DNA of 10,626 nucleotides from JALYUA01 sp038239305 (GCA_038239305.1 JBBSEW010000088.1:1-10626); one strand, 5' to 3'; positions 1 to 7,198 are shown, numbered from the stretch's first letter. Numbers and translations: made by a program. Notes: generated from the sequence alone by a model not told the origin.

Positions 1-170
1 AGGGAGAGGAGGCGCCCCGCCTTCCCCTCTCCCCGGCGCCCGGGGTGTGGGCCGGGTGAGGGGGACGACTCTTGAGAGTCAAATCTCGCGACCTCGCGAT
101 CTCATGATCTCGCGATCAAGCGGACTATCGGATCAAGTGGGATCGGAGGGAGGGGAGGCGCCCCGCCTTC

Positions 171-198
171 CCCTCTCCCCCGCGCGCGGGGGAGAGGG
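171..198. repeat. Perfect 28-nt palindrome (REP-type) in repeat unit 2
   Basis: Bases 171-184 are the exact reverse complement of 185-198 (CCCTCTCCCCCGCG and its complement). The transcript could form a hairpin with an 11-bp stem and a GC loop on either strand. It occupies the same place as the imperfect palindromes of units 1 and 3 but has the longest perfect stem in the window. Position and form match REP-type intergenic palindromes. There is no U-tract, so nothing specifically marks it as a rho-independent terminator. Confidence 0.85.
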
Positions 199-320
199 CA
201 GGGTGTGGGGGTAGGGTCTTGAGAGTCAAATCTCGCGATGTCGCGATCTCATGATCTCGCGATCAATCGAATTATCGGATCAAGTGGGATCAGAAGAAGG
301 GGAGGCGCCCCTCACCCCGG

Positions 321-341
321 CCCTCTCCCGCCGGGAGAGGG
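321..341. repeat. REP-type palindrome just downstream of glgC, possible transcript 3' end
   Basis: CCCTCTCCCG at 321-330 is the reverse complement of 332-341, with one base between. It lies about 40 bases beyond the glgC stop in the direction of glgC transcription, so the mRNA could end or be stabilised here. No T-run follows on the minus strand, so intrinsic termination is not shown. The surrounding 306-352 is identical, in inverted orientation, to 7291-7337. Confidence 0.7.
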
Positions 342-381
342 GGAAGAGTCGGATCTCGCGATCAGGGGAGGGAAAGCTCGC

Positions 382-1581
382 TTATTCCGGCGCCGCGTCT
401 GCGTCTACTACCGCGCCGCGCGGAACGACGGCTTTGTCCTTGATGATCGCGCTCTTGCCGACCGTCGTGATCCCGAGGCCGTCGGCGGATTTTTCGATCT
501 GGCCGACTCGGGCGTTCTTGCCGATGCGGACCGCCTTGTCGATGATGGCCCGCTCGACGCGGGCGCCCGCCTCGATGCGCGTGTCGGTCAGGATCACCGA
601 CTCCCGGACGACGGCCTTCGGCCCGATGAAAACGCCGGGCGAAAGGACGCTGTTCTCGATGCGCGCGCCGGGCGAGATGACGCACCCGTCCGTCACCATG
701 CTGTCCATGATGATCGCGCCCTCGCGGGTGACCACCGGCGGCCGTTCTTCCGATTGGGTGTGGATGATCCAGGTGCGGTCGTTCAGGTCGAGCGGCGGCG
801 GATCCTCGAGAAGATCCATCTGCGACTCCCAGTACGCTTCAATGGTCCCGACGTCCACCCAGTAGCCCTCGAACGGGTACGCGAACACGCGCTTGCCGGC
901 GGCGACCATCCGCGGCAGAACATCCTTCCCGAAGTCGTGCGAGGAGTCGCGGCGCCGCGCGTCTTCCGTCAGCACCTGGGAAAGCATCGCGCGGCCGAAG
1001 ACGTAGATGCCCATGGAAGCCAGAAGGCCCGGAGGATCGTCCGGTTTCTCCACGAACTGGGTGACGCGGCCATCGGCGTCCGTCGCGAGGATTCCCATGC
1101 GCGTCGCCTCCTCGCGCGTCACCGTGAGCGTCGCGATCGTGACGTCGGCCTGCCGCTCCATGTGGAAGCGGATCATGGGGTCGTAGTTCATCTTGTAGAT
1201 GTGGTCGCCCGAGAGCACGAGCACGAGCTCCGGCTTGCCGCGCTCGACGAAGGAGAGATTCTGGGTGATCGCGTCGGCCGTCCCCTTGTACCAGTCCGTC
1301 ACGAAACGCCCGCGGTAAGGCTGATAGATCTTGACGCCGCCGGTGAAACCGCGGTCGAGATCCCACGGCCGGCCCGCGCCGATGTGCTCGTTCAGGGAGT
1401 GCGGCCGGTACTGCGTGAGGATCATGACGTCGTTGACCCCGGAGTTGACGCAGTTCGAGAGCGTGAAGTCGATGATGCGGTACTTGCCGGCAAACGGAAC
1501 GGCGGGTTTGGCGCGCTTGTCGGTCAGGACGCCGAGACGCGATCCTTCTCCGCCGGCGAGAATGACCGCGCGCGTTTTCAC
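382..1581 (-). CDS. glgC: Glucose-1-phosphate adenylyltransferase (ADP-glucose pyrophosphorylase)
   Basis: A cytoplasmic enzyme of 399 residues that makes ADP-glucose from ATP and glucose-1-phosphate, the committed step of bacterial glycogen synthesis. The nucleotidyltransferase signature GGEGSRL is at residues 10-16. KPAVPFAGKYRIIDFTLSN (25-43) carries the conserved lysines and the base of the sugar-nucleotide fold. GDHIYKMNYD (125-134) and FVEKP (176-180, with the sugar-phosphate-binding Lys179) are in place, and GTIEAYWESQMDLL is at 245-258. From about residue 285 onward hexapeptide-like repeats form the C-terminal left-handed beta-helix. It is slightly shorter than the ~420-430-residue enteric enzymes but shows no missing core motif. 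The start is GTG at 1581-1579, 9 bases after the glgA stop. An AAGG overlapping the glgA end can serve as ribosome-binding site, so coupling to glgA is likely. The family is usually allosterically controlled; the effector cannot be read from sequence. Confidence 0.97.
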   Translation of the reverse strand: MKTRAVILAGGEGSRLGVLTDKRAKPAVPFAGKYRIIDFTLSNCVNSGVNDVMILTQYRPHSLNEHIGAGRPWDLDRGFTGGVKIYQPYRGRFVTDWYKGTADAITQNLSFVERGKPELVLVLSGDHIYKMNYDPMIRFHMERQADVTIATLTVTREEATRMGILATDADGRVTQFVEKPDDPPGLLASMGIYVFGRAMLSQVLTEDARRRDSSHDFGKDVLPRMVAAGKRVFAYPFEGYWVDVGTIEAYWESQMDLLEDPPPLDLNDRTWIIHTQSEERPPVVTREGAIIMDSMVTDGCVISPGARIENSVLSPGVFIGPKAVVRESVILTDTRIEAGARVERAIIDKAVRIGKNARVGQIEKSADGLGITTVGKSAIIKDKAVVPRGAVVDADAAPE

Positions 1582-1590
1582 GCCTACAGC

Positions 1591-3018
1591 TTACCTTCGC
1601 CGCGCGGAAGCTGCCCGCGCGTAAATGTCGGCGTACGCCGCCGCGGAACGGTTCCAGGAAAAGTCGCGCCGCATGCCCCGCCGCTGCATGTCCGACCAGC
1701 GCCCGGGCATCGCGCGGATGGTCAGCATCCGATCGAGAGCATCCGCCAGTGCGAGTGGTGAGGGCTCGTCGAACATCACGCCCGTCCCGTCCGGATCGCC
1801 CGCGTCGGTGATGGTGTCCGCGAGGCCGCCCGTCCGGCGCGCGACGGGCACAGCGCCGTAGCGCATCGCGATCATCTGCGTCAGGCCGCACGGCTCGTAC
1901 CGCGACGGGATGAGGATCGCGTCGGCGCCGGCATAAATCCGGTGAGCGTAGCGGCCGTCGAACCGCAACCGGACGGAAGCGCGGCCGGGAAACTCGGCTT
2001 CGAGGCGCCCGTACTCCCGCTCGAGGCTGTTCTCGCCGGTTCCGAGGAGAACGAACTGGCCGCCGAGCTCGAGCCAGCGCCGGACGGCCGGCAGGGCGAT
2101 GTCGAGCCCCTTCTGCGTGTCGAGCCGCGACACGACAGCGAGCAGGGGAACGACGGAGTCTGGGAGATTCGCCTCGGCGCGGAGCGCGGTGCGATTGGCG
2201 GCGCGGCGGTCGAGATGATCCGCGTCGAAGGTTTGCGCGATGTCCGGATCGGTCGCCGGATTCCAGAGATCGACGTCGATACCGTTGAGGATTCCGGAGA
2301 GATGGTCGGCCCGGGCGCGCAGGATTCCGTCGAGCCCGCGCCCGCCGTCGGGCGTCTGGATCTCGCGCGCGTACGTCGGTGAAACCGTCGTGATCTCCTC
2401 TGCGGCGAGGATGCCGAGCGCGAGCAGCGAGTCGCGGAAATTCTCCGGCAGCGCGGCGGCCGTGTCGGGCCGGCCCATCCGGTACTCGCCGAGAGCGCGT
2501 CCGGCACCCTGCCCGGCGTAGGGAAGATTGTGAATCGTCAGGACCGACGCGACGTCGCGGAAGAACGCGTTCCCCCGGCCTTCCGTCGAGAGCCAGAGCG
2601 GCGCGCCCGCCGCGTGGAAATCGTGCGCGTGCACCACGTCCGGCTTCCAGCCGGTCGCCGCCGCCGCCCAGAGGCTCGCGAGCGAGAAGAAGAGGAACTT
2701 CGGGGCGTCCTCCTCGATGGACGCGTAGATAGTTCCGTCCCGCGGGATCGGCGGTCCGGTCACGAGCCAGAAGGGGATTCCGGAGACATCCGCCGAGAAG
2801 ACGTCGGCCGCCTGATCGCCGCGCTCCCGATGCACGACGACGGAGGCGATCTTCCGGGGTGCCCAGCGGATCCAATCGATCGCGCCGTAGCCGGGGATCG
2901 CGACGCGGACCTCGTGACCCGCCCGCACGAGCGCTGCCGGCAGGGAGCCGACCACGTCTCCGAGTCCCCCGACCTTCACGAGCGGAGCCGCTTCGGCGGC
3001 GAGGAAGAGGATCTTCAA
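1591..3018 (-). CDS. glgA: Glycogen synthase, ADP-glucose type (GT5)
   Basis: A 475-residue glycosyltransferase, the normal length for bacterial GlgA, which adds glucose from ADP-glucose to the non-reducing end of alpha-1,4-glucan. The N-terminal signature KVGGLGDV is at residues 15-22, with Lys15 being the ADP-glucose contact. HAHDFHA follows in the first Rossmann domain. The C-terminal GT-B signature PSRYEPCGLTQ starts near residue 371, with the conserved Glu at about 375, followed by RRTGGLADT. The only start giving the expected MKILFLAAEAAPLVKVGG N-terminus is a TTG at 3018-3016. It has no strong Shine-Dalgarno: the 13 upstream bases contain only a weak AGAG, and the heptad repeat begins just beyond. 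The downstream glgC begins 9 bases after this stop, so the two form an operon covering consecutive steps of glycogen synthesis. Confidence 0.97.
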   Translation of the reverse strand: MKILFLAAEAAPLVKVGGLGDVVGSLPAALVRAGHEVRVAIPGYGAIDWIRWAPRKIASVVVHRERGDQAADVFSADVSGIPFWLVTGPPIPRDGTIYASIEEDAPKFLFFSLASLWAAAATGWKPDVVHAHDFHAAGAPLWLSTEGRGNAFFRDVASVLTIHNLPYAGQGAGRALGEYRMGRPDTAAALPENFRDSLLALGILAAEEITTVSPTYAREIQTPDGGRGLDGILRARADHLSGILNGIDVDLWNPATDPDIAQTFDADHLDRRAANRTALRAEANLPDSVVPLLAVVSRLDTQKGLDIALPAVRRWLELGGQFVLLGTGENSLEREYGRLEAEFPGRASVRLRFDGRYAHRIYAGADAILIPSRYEPCGLTQMIAMRYGAVPVARRTGGLADTITDAGDPDGTGVMFDEPSPLALADALDRMLTIRAMPGRWSDMQRRGMRRDFSWNRSAAAYADIYARAASARRR

Positions 3019-3030
3019 TGCGCTCTGGCG

Positions 3031-3097
3031 GTCAGCTGTCGGCTGTTAGCTGTTAGCGCCTGGTTTTCCGTTCTCAGTTTTCCGTTCTCAGTTTTCC
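3031..3097. repeat. Heptanucleotide tandem repeat array upstream of glgA
   Basis: Two blocks of 7-bp units, each unit beginning GT. The first is GTCAGCT, GTCGGCT, GTTAGCT, GTTAGCG (3031-3058). After CCTG comes the second, GTTTTCC, GTTCTCA, GTTTTCC, GTTCTCA, GTTTTCC (3063-3097). Together they fill most of the 95-base gap between the Pro/Ala-rich gene and glgA. Short tandem heptad repeats (STRR) are known from cyanobacterial intergenic DNA; membership in that class here is inference from the period only. Any glgA leader or intercistronic mRNA would consist largely of this array. Confidence 0.85.
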
Positions 3098-3113
3098 AGA
3101 CCAAGGGGAGCGG

Positions 3114-3545
3114 TCAGCGGGGCGTCGGTGCAGGGCTTGCCGCGGCGGCGGCGGGAGTCGTCGCGCGTCGGATAGCCGGCTTTTTCGTCTTGCGGGCTTT
3201 TGGCGTCGGCTTGGGCGTTGCGGCCGGGGCGGCGAGGGTGGGCGTGATTGCGGGAGCCGGCGCGGCGGTAACGGCGGCGGTCGGGACCGGCGTTCCGAGC
3301 TTCTCCTCGGTCTTCACGCGTCCGCCCGGAGGAGTCTCTTCCGTTCCCGGCATCGGGGGCGGAGGACCGGGCGCGAAGCGGTGTCCGTCCATCGGCGACG
3401 GCGGATGCACTCCGGCAGCCGTCGTCCCCGGGTTGGCGCGGAGAGGCCCTTCCGCCGGACCGTCGGGCGCCGGCGAGTTCTGCGCGAGGAGGCCGGCGGC
3501 GCAACAGCCGAAGAGAAGCAGGGCGAGCGTCGGAGTTTTCTTCAC
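3114..3545 (-). CDS. Secreted Pro/Ala-rich protein of unknown function (paralogue 1)
   Basis: I do not recognise this family. It encodes 143 residues. VKK is followed by a hydrophobic core (residues 5-20, containing two adjacent Cys) and a signal-peptidase-I-like site, LLA|Q, after residue 21. The mature part is Pro/Ala/Thr-rich and probably unstructured. Its basic C-terminal stretch PKARKTKKPAIRR is followed by an alanine run. Near the mature N-terminus are SPAPDGPAE (24-32) and GVHPPSPMDGHRFAPGP (45-61), both shared with the gene immediately upstream. I chose the GTG at 3545-3543 over an in-frame GTG two codons earlier because AGAGG then sits 5 bases upstream, exactly matching the arrangement at the paralogue. 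A cell-surface or periplasmic location is inferred. Confidence 0.7.
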   Translation of the reverse strand: MKKTPTLALLLFGCCAAGLLAQNSPAPDGPAEGPLRANPGTTAAGVHPPSPMDGHRFAPGPPPPMPGTEETPPGGRVKTEEKLGTPVPTAAVTAAPAPAITPTLAAPAATPKPTPKARKTKKPAIRRATTPAAAAASPAPTPR

Positions 3546-3550
3546 GAGCA

Positions 3551-3555
3551 CCTCT
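3551..3555 (-). promoter_or_regulatory. Ribosome-binding site deciding the start of paralogue 1
   Basis: On the minus strand this reads AGAGG, followed by TGCTC and then GTGAAGAAA. The paralogue at 4162 has GGAGG, five bases, then GTGAAGAGC. The conserved spacing supports the inner GTG as start in both. Confidence 0.6.
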
Positions 3556-3694
3556 TTATGGCTGCGGAGACTACCGGCGATATCGGGGAGCTGATTCTGC
3601 GGAGAGTTCTCGATGTGATTCGTGGACGTGCTCTCCGGGCCTCGGCGGTCGAGAACCCTGTGAGAAGCGTGAACTCGGATGCGCGAAGAATAGC

Positions 3695-4162
3695 TCAGCG
3701 CGACGAGGACGGCGGAGTCGCTCCCGGGGCGGGACGCGGGACCGGAAGTCGCGAGTCCGGACCCCGAGTCGCCCGCGGCGGCACGCCCGGAGTCGCCCCG
3801 GGTGTCGCGACGGGAGTGGCCACACTCGGAGGCCCCGAAGGACCCGGATTCGGCGTCGCGCCATTCGGCGGAGTGGACTGCGTCGAGAAGGGCGTCAGGA
3901 AGGGAGTTCCCGGCACGATTTCGGTGGGACCAGTCCCCGGCGTCAGCGTCGGCCCCGGCTCGAACCGGTACCCGTTCATCGGGGCGGGCGGATGAATACC
4001 GGGCGCAGGCCCCGGTCCGACCGCCGGCGATGCCGTCATCCGGGCGCTCTCAGCCGGTCCGTCGGGAGCGGGCGAGTGCTGGGCAAACGCGGCGGAAGCC
4101 AGCCACACGAGACTCGCAAGAGAGATCGAGGCGACCCTGGCGAGGCGGCGAAAGCTCTTCAC
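3695..4162 (-). CDS. Secreted Pro/Gly/Ala-rich protein of unknown function (paralogue 2)
   Basis: An unrecognised family, 155 residues from the GTG at 4162-4160. The frame stays open to 4267, but the inner GTG has a perfect GGAGG five bases upstream and gives a standard signal peptide. That signal peptide has a basic RRLAR n-region, a hydrophobic core at about 10-24 and the cleavage site AFA|Q after residue 27. The mature chain begins QHSPAPDGPAE and carries GIHPPAPMNGYRFEPGP (55-71), matching paralogue 1. It then becomes low-complexity with Thr-Pro and Gly-Pro repeats (VATPVATPGATPGVPP) and ends in a Ser run. It appears to be a tandem duplicate whose tail diverged. The gap to paralogue 1 is 149 bases and holds no clear terminator, so co-transcription is possible. 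Confidence 0.7.
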   Translation of the reverse strand: MKSFRRLARVASISLASLVWLASAAFAQHSPAPDGPAESARMTASPAVGPGPAPGIHPPAPMNGYRFEPGPTLTPGTGPTEIVPGTPFLTPFSTQSTPPNGATPNPGPSGPPSVATPVATPGATPGVPPRATRGPDSRLPVPRPAPGATPPSSSR

Positions 4163-4167
4163 GGGAA

Positions 4168-4172
4168 CCTCC
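4168..4172 (-). promoter_or_regulatory. Strong Shine-Dalgarno deciding the start of paralogue 2
   Basis: The minus strand reads GGAGGTTCCCGTG. A full GGAGG with 5-base spacing supports the GTG at 4162 rather than any upstream codon of the longer open frame. Confidence 0.75.
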
Positions 4173-4241
4173 GGAGAAGCTCTCTTGGAAGACTCGTGCC
4201 AGAAAGAGAACGGAAGGCGGCCTCGTTTCCGCCCGTTCAGG

Positions 4242-4260
4242 CCGGCTCCAACGGAGCCGG
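4242..4260 (-). terminator. Perfect hairpin between the oligopeptidase gene and paralogue 2
   Basis: CCGGCTCC (4242-4249) and GGAGCCGG (4253-4260) form an 8-bp perfect stem with a 3-base loop. It lies about 87 bases past the oligopeptidase stop and 80 bases before the start of the next gene. No U-tract follows on the minus strand, so it may be a rho-dependent, attenuating or processing structure rather than a classic intrinsic terminator. Confidence 0.4.
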
Positions 4261-4346
4261 GAAGCACGATTCCGTTCCGAACGGGCTCCTCCTCTTACTT
4301 CTTACCTCTCCCCGTTCTTTCCCCAGCTTCCGTTCCGTTTCGCGCC

Positions 4347-6599
4347 TCAACTTGCCTTCCGGATCGGCGGCACCGTCGTCGGCGCGCCCGCGTTCCGGGC
4401 CGGAGCCGGACTGCCGGTCTCGAAGAAGAGGAAGCCGAGCTCGTCCGTCACTTCGTCGATCTGCTTCGGGATCGGCGTCGCGCCCCGGGAGTGCCCCGCC
4501 CTGGTGTCGTAGTGCAGCATCACCGGCTTGTCGGAACCGGTCGACGCCTGCAGCAGCGCCGTCATCTTCCGCGCGTGCAGCGGCGCGACCCGTGTGTCGG
4601 AGTCGCCCGTGACGAACAGCACGGCCGGATACTTCGTGCCCGCCTTCACGTGCTGGTAGGGCGAATACGCGTAGAGAAAGGGAAACTGGTCCGGGTTTTC
4701 CGCCGAGCCGTACTCGGGCACCCAGTATCCGGCGACGAAGAATTTCTGATACCGCAGCATGTCGAGCAGCGGATAGGAACAGACGACCGCCGCGAAGAGA
4801 TCCGGCCGCTGTGTCAGCGCCGCGCCCACCAGGAGGCCGCCGTTCGAGCCACCGGTGATCGCGAGGTGCCGGGCGGACGTGTAGCGCTCGCGCACGAGGT
4901 ACTCCGCCGCGGCCACGAAATCGTCGAACACGTTCTGCTTCTTCGCGAGCATCCCGGCGTGATGCCAGTCCTCGCCGAACTCATTGCCGCCGCGCAGGTT
5001 CGGAAGCGCGAAAACGCCTCCGTTCTCGACCCACACGGCGACGCGAGCCGAAAAAGCGGGCGTCTGCGGGAGATTGAAACCGCCGTATCCCGTGAGAAGC
5101 GCCGGGTGCGATCCGTCCCGCTTCAGCCCCTTCTTGTACACGAGGAACATCGGCACCGACGTGCCGTCCTTCGACGCGTAGCGCACCTGCTTCACTTCGA
5201 AGCGCGCGCTCTCGACGGGCACGCTCTCCTTCGCCCAGATCGTTCGCGTCTTCGTCGCCGCGTCGTAACGGTAGATCGTCGTGGGCGTCATGAACGACAC
5301 GAAGGAGTAGAAGACTTCCGACGATTCCCACCGTCCGCGGACGCCGGAAAGCGTGCCGATCCCGGTAGACTCGATCTCACCCTGGGGCTTGCCCTCGGCG
5401 TCCAGGATCTGCACCTTCGCGAGTGCGTTCTCGAGGTAACGGACGAAGAGGCGTCCGCCCGCCGGGGAGAATCCGGCAATCGGGATCTCCCGCGCCGGCA
5501 CGACTTCCTTCCACCGCTCGCGCGCGGGGTCTTTCAGATCAACGGAAAGGATCCGCCCGTTCGGCGCGTTCCAGTTCGTTTCGAGATAGAGGCGATCGCC
5601 CGCGAGGCGCGGCGAAAATCGCGCGGCGACGTCGTTGACGACCGGCACGATCGGTCCGGGAGCGGATGAGCCGTTTTTCCCGCCGAGGTCCTGGACGTAG
5701 ACCTCCGTCTGGACGGCCGCGCTCCCGTGGGAAACGGTGAGCAGCAGCCAGCGTCCGTCGTCCGAGAGCGAGGCGCCGATGAACTTCTCGGGCCCGTAGC
5801 CGTCTCCGAAGATCTTCCGGTCCGCCGAGGGATCGGTGCCGAACGCGTGACTCCACACGCGCGGCCCCTCCTTCTCCTGTCGGGCGAAGTACACGGTCTT
5901 GCGGTCGGGCGTCATCGAGATGCCGGAGTAGCGCGCCCGCGGGAGGACATCGGGAAGATTCTGGCCGGAATCGACGTCGCGGAAATGGACCGTGACCTCG
6001 TCCTCGCCGCCCTGCTGCACGCCGTACGCGATGCACGAGCCGTCCGTCACGACGTCCAGGAACGTGATGGAAGTCCGGTGGTCCGCGGACAGCGGATGCG
6101 GATCGACGAGCACCTCGTCCTTGCCCCGGGCGCCGCGGCGGACATAGAGGACCGCGAGGTCCTGGTTCGCGAGGCGGCGGAAAAAGAAGTAGCGCCCGTT
6201 CGCCTCGGTCGGCGTGTCGACCGTCTCGACTTTCAGGAGCTGCCCGAGCCGGGAGCGCAGTGCGTTGCGGCCCGGAAACGAAGTGAGGATTCCGTCGGCG
6301 TAATGGTTCTGCGCCGCGATCCAGTCGCGGGTGGCCGGAGCGGTCTGGTCCTCGAGCCAGCGATACGGATCCGTCACTGTGACGCTTCCGTACGAGTCGC
6401 GAACCGGATCCATCCGTGTCGCCGGCGGTCTCGTCGCGGAAGCGATTTCCGCCGCAGTCCGGGCTGGACGGGCATCCGCCGCGAACAGCGGCGCCGTCGA
6501 CGAAAAGATGAGAGAGAACGTCATGATGGACGACAACGAAAGAGAGAGGGAGCGCAAGGCCCCGGACATCTGTACGCGTTGGTTCACGGCGCGTTCCAT
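4347..6599 (-). CDS. Secreted prolyl oligopeptidase (peptidase family S9A)
   Basis: A serine peptidase of 750 residues that cleaves short peptides after proline. The N-terminal segment MERAVNQRV followed by a Ser/Leu-rich hydrophobic stretch and LFA|ADA is a signal peptide, so it acts outside the cytoplasm. DPYRWLED, at the head of the family domain, is followed by a seven-bladed propeller region (about residues 130-480), and then the alpha/beta-hydrolase domain with GYGGFN and LRGGNEFGEDWH. The catalytic triad is visible: Ser585 in GGSNGG, Asp668 in GDSDTRV and His703 in AGHSRG, with spacing like the porcine enzyme. The frame is open to 7253, but upstream residues are not family-like. ATG at 6599-6597 is chosen because AGGACAGG precedes it and it gives a good signal peptide. 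ATG at 6665 (MKFFFASHPK) is the alternative and lacks a clear ribosome-binding site. A short Pro/Ala-rich tail follows the hydrolase domain. Confidence 0.93.
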   Translation of the reverse strand: MERAVNQRVQMSGALRSLSLSLSSIMTFSLIFSSTAPLFAADARPARTAAEIASATRPPATRMDPVRDSYGSVTVTDPYRWLEDQTAPATRDWIAAQNHYADGILTSFPGRNALRSRLGQLLKVETVDTPTEANGRYFFFRRLANQDLAVLYVRRGARGKDEVLVDPHPLSADHRTSITFLDVVTDGSCIAYGVQQGGEDEVTVHFRDVDSGQNLPDVLPRARYSGISMTPDRKTVYFARQEKEGPRVWSHAFGTDPSADRKIFGDGYGPEKFIGASLSDDGRWLLLTVSHGSAAVQTEVYVQDLGGKNGSSAPGPIVPVVNDVAARFSPRLAGDRLYLETNWNAPNGRILSVDLKDPARERWKEVVPAREIPIAGFSPAGGRLFVRYLENALAKVQILDAEGKPQGEIESTGIGTLSGVRGRWESSEVFYSFVSFMTPTTIYRYDAATKTRTIWAKESVPVESARFEVKQVRYASKDGTSVPMFLVYKKGLKRDGSHPALLTGYGGFNLPQTPAFSARVAVWVENGGVFALPNLRGGNEFGEDWHHAGMLAKKQNVFDDFVAAAEYLVRERYTSARHLAITGGSNGGLLVGAALTQRPDLFAAVVCSYPLLDMLRYQKFFVAGYWVPEYGSAENPDQFPFLYAYSPYQHVKAGTKYPAVLFVTGDSDTRVAPLHARKMTALLQASTGSDKPVMLHYDTRAGHSRGATPIPKQIDEVTDELGFLFFETGSPAPARNAGAPTTVPPIRKAS

Positions 6600-6817
6600 G
6601 GGCACCTGTCCTTTTATTGTCGCGAGCGAGACCCTTTTGGGGTGCGAGGCGAAGAAAAACTTCATCGGATGCCGGTTAGCCTGAACGGGAGCGATCCGAA
6701 GGAGAAAGGGGGGAGCAGAAGGGGAGGAATCGGCAGAGGCGGACGTCGCATCGATGGTTCCTTTTGGCGGCGGAGGCGGCCGATCGGGCCGGACGCTCTC
6801 TCGGAGATCCGGCGGAT
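6600..6817. other. Intergenic region before the oligopeptidase gene
   Basis: These 218 bases separate the SmpA/OmlA-like gene from the oligopeptidase gene. They probably hold the oligopeptidase promoter, but I see no convincing -35/-10 pair. The part nearest the start is more AT-rich (CAATAAAAGG on the minus strand). No conserved peptide appears in any frame. Confidence 0.5.
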
Positions 6818-7198
6818 TCAGCGGATCGAGACGACGACTCCGTTTTCGAAGACGACGGTCTTGTTGACCTGCGCGTACGTCCAGGTCTCGCGCTTGACTC
6901 CGGTGTCGAGCGTCTCGCTGCGCGTATCGCTCGGATCGCCCAGCATGCCGCGGACCTGGTCGGGCGTCATGTTCTCGGTGACGCCGGCCGCGGGCGCGTT
7001 GGAATCGGCGGCCGATTGCGCGTTCGAGGTCTGCGCGCTGTTCGCGTTGCTCCGCGCGGCGGCGGTGCGGGCGCGATCGACGGGCGCGACGGTCCCCGCC
7101 TCGGTGGCGCCGACGCCCATGTTCGACGCGGAGTGCTTCCAGAGATAGAGGACGGCCCCGACGACGATGAGAAGAAGGATGAGACGTCCGGCACTCAT
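6818..7198 (-). CDS. Small membrane-anchored SmpA/OmlA (BamE)-like protein
   Basis: A protein of 126 residues. A single hydrophobic helix at residues 5-20 (RLILLLIVVGAVLYLW) anchors or exports it, with no lipobox Cys. A low-complexity Ala/Ser/Asn linker covers about 28-72. The C-terminal part is NMTPDQVRGMLGDPSDTR, then ETWTYAQVNKTVVFENGVVVSIR. It shows the SmpA/OmlA pattern: a helix with M-T-x-x-Q-V-x-x-x-L-G-x-P, then a W-x-Y strand and an F-x-x-G-x-V strand. BamE itself is a lipoprotein of the outer-membrane assembly machine. This one is inner-membrane-anchored, so it is a domain relative rather than BamE. The ATG at 7198 is preceded by only a weak CAGG. Function is unknown beyond likely envelope protein-protein contacts. 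Confidence 0.8.
   Translation of the reverse strand: MSAGRLILLLIVVGAVLYLWKHSASNMGVGATEAGTVAPVDRARTAAARSNANSAQTSNAQSAADSNAPAAGVTENMTPDQVRGMLGDPSDTRSETLDTGVKRETWTYAQVNKTVVFENGVVVSIR

Larger units (their letters stand above)
1..370. repeat. Composite ~147-bp tandem repeat array downstream of glgC (about 2.5 copies)
   Basis: This stretch has no credible gene. The landmark GGCGCCCC occurs at 11, 157 and 304, and CTTGAGAGTCAAATCTCGCG occurs at 71 and 218, giving a period of 146-147 bp. Each unit has a GC-rich palindromic module (31-45, 171-198, 321-341) and an AT-richer module. The AT-richer module is an 8-bp tandem motif of the form ATCTCGCG / AYSTCGCG / ATCTCATG / ATCTCGCG / ATCAANCG, at 83-122 and 230-269. 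The third unit is cut short: after its palindrome only GATCTCGCGATCA (352-364) remains before glgC ends. The left edge of the array lies outside the window. Open frames across it are repeat translations, with the well-known artefact peptide LTPALSRRERG. Confidence 0.9.

Noticed and set aside
1..370. CRISPR array
   Set aside because: The ~147-bp units are repeated throughout with no unique spacers of regular length, and no cas genes are present.
238..1761. 507-codon plus-strand frame opposite glgC
   Set aside because: Arg/Asp/His-rich antisense translation of glgC plus repeat, including the repeat artefact HPGPLPPGEGE.
839..2875. Long 678-codon minus-strand open frame across glgA and glgC
   Set aside because: It is Arg-rich and lacks any domain, and it overlaps two certain genes in another frame. 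It is a GC-rich shadow frame.
2530..3594. 354-codon plus-strand frame spanning the glgA start and paralogue 1
   Set aside because: Antisense to two genes, and its middle is a translation of the heptad repeat array.
4185..5669. 494-codon plus-strand frame opposite the oligopeptidase gene
   Set aside because: Antisense shadow with no motif; the opposite strand has a complete S9A catalytic triad.
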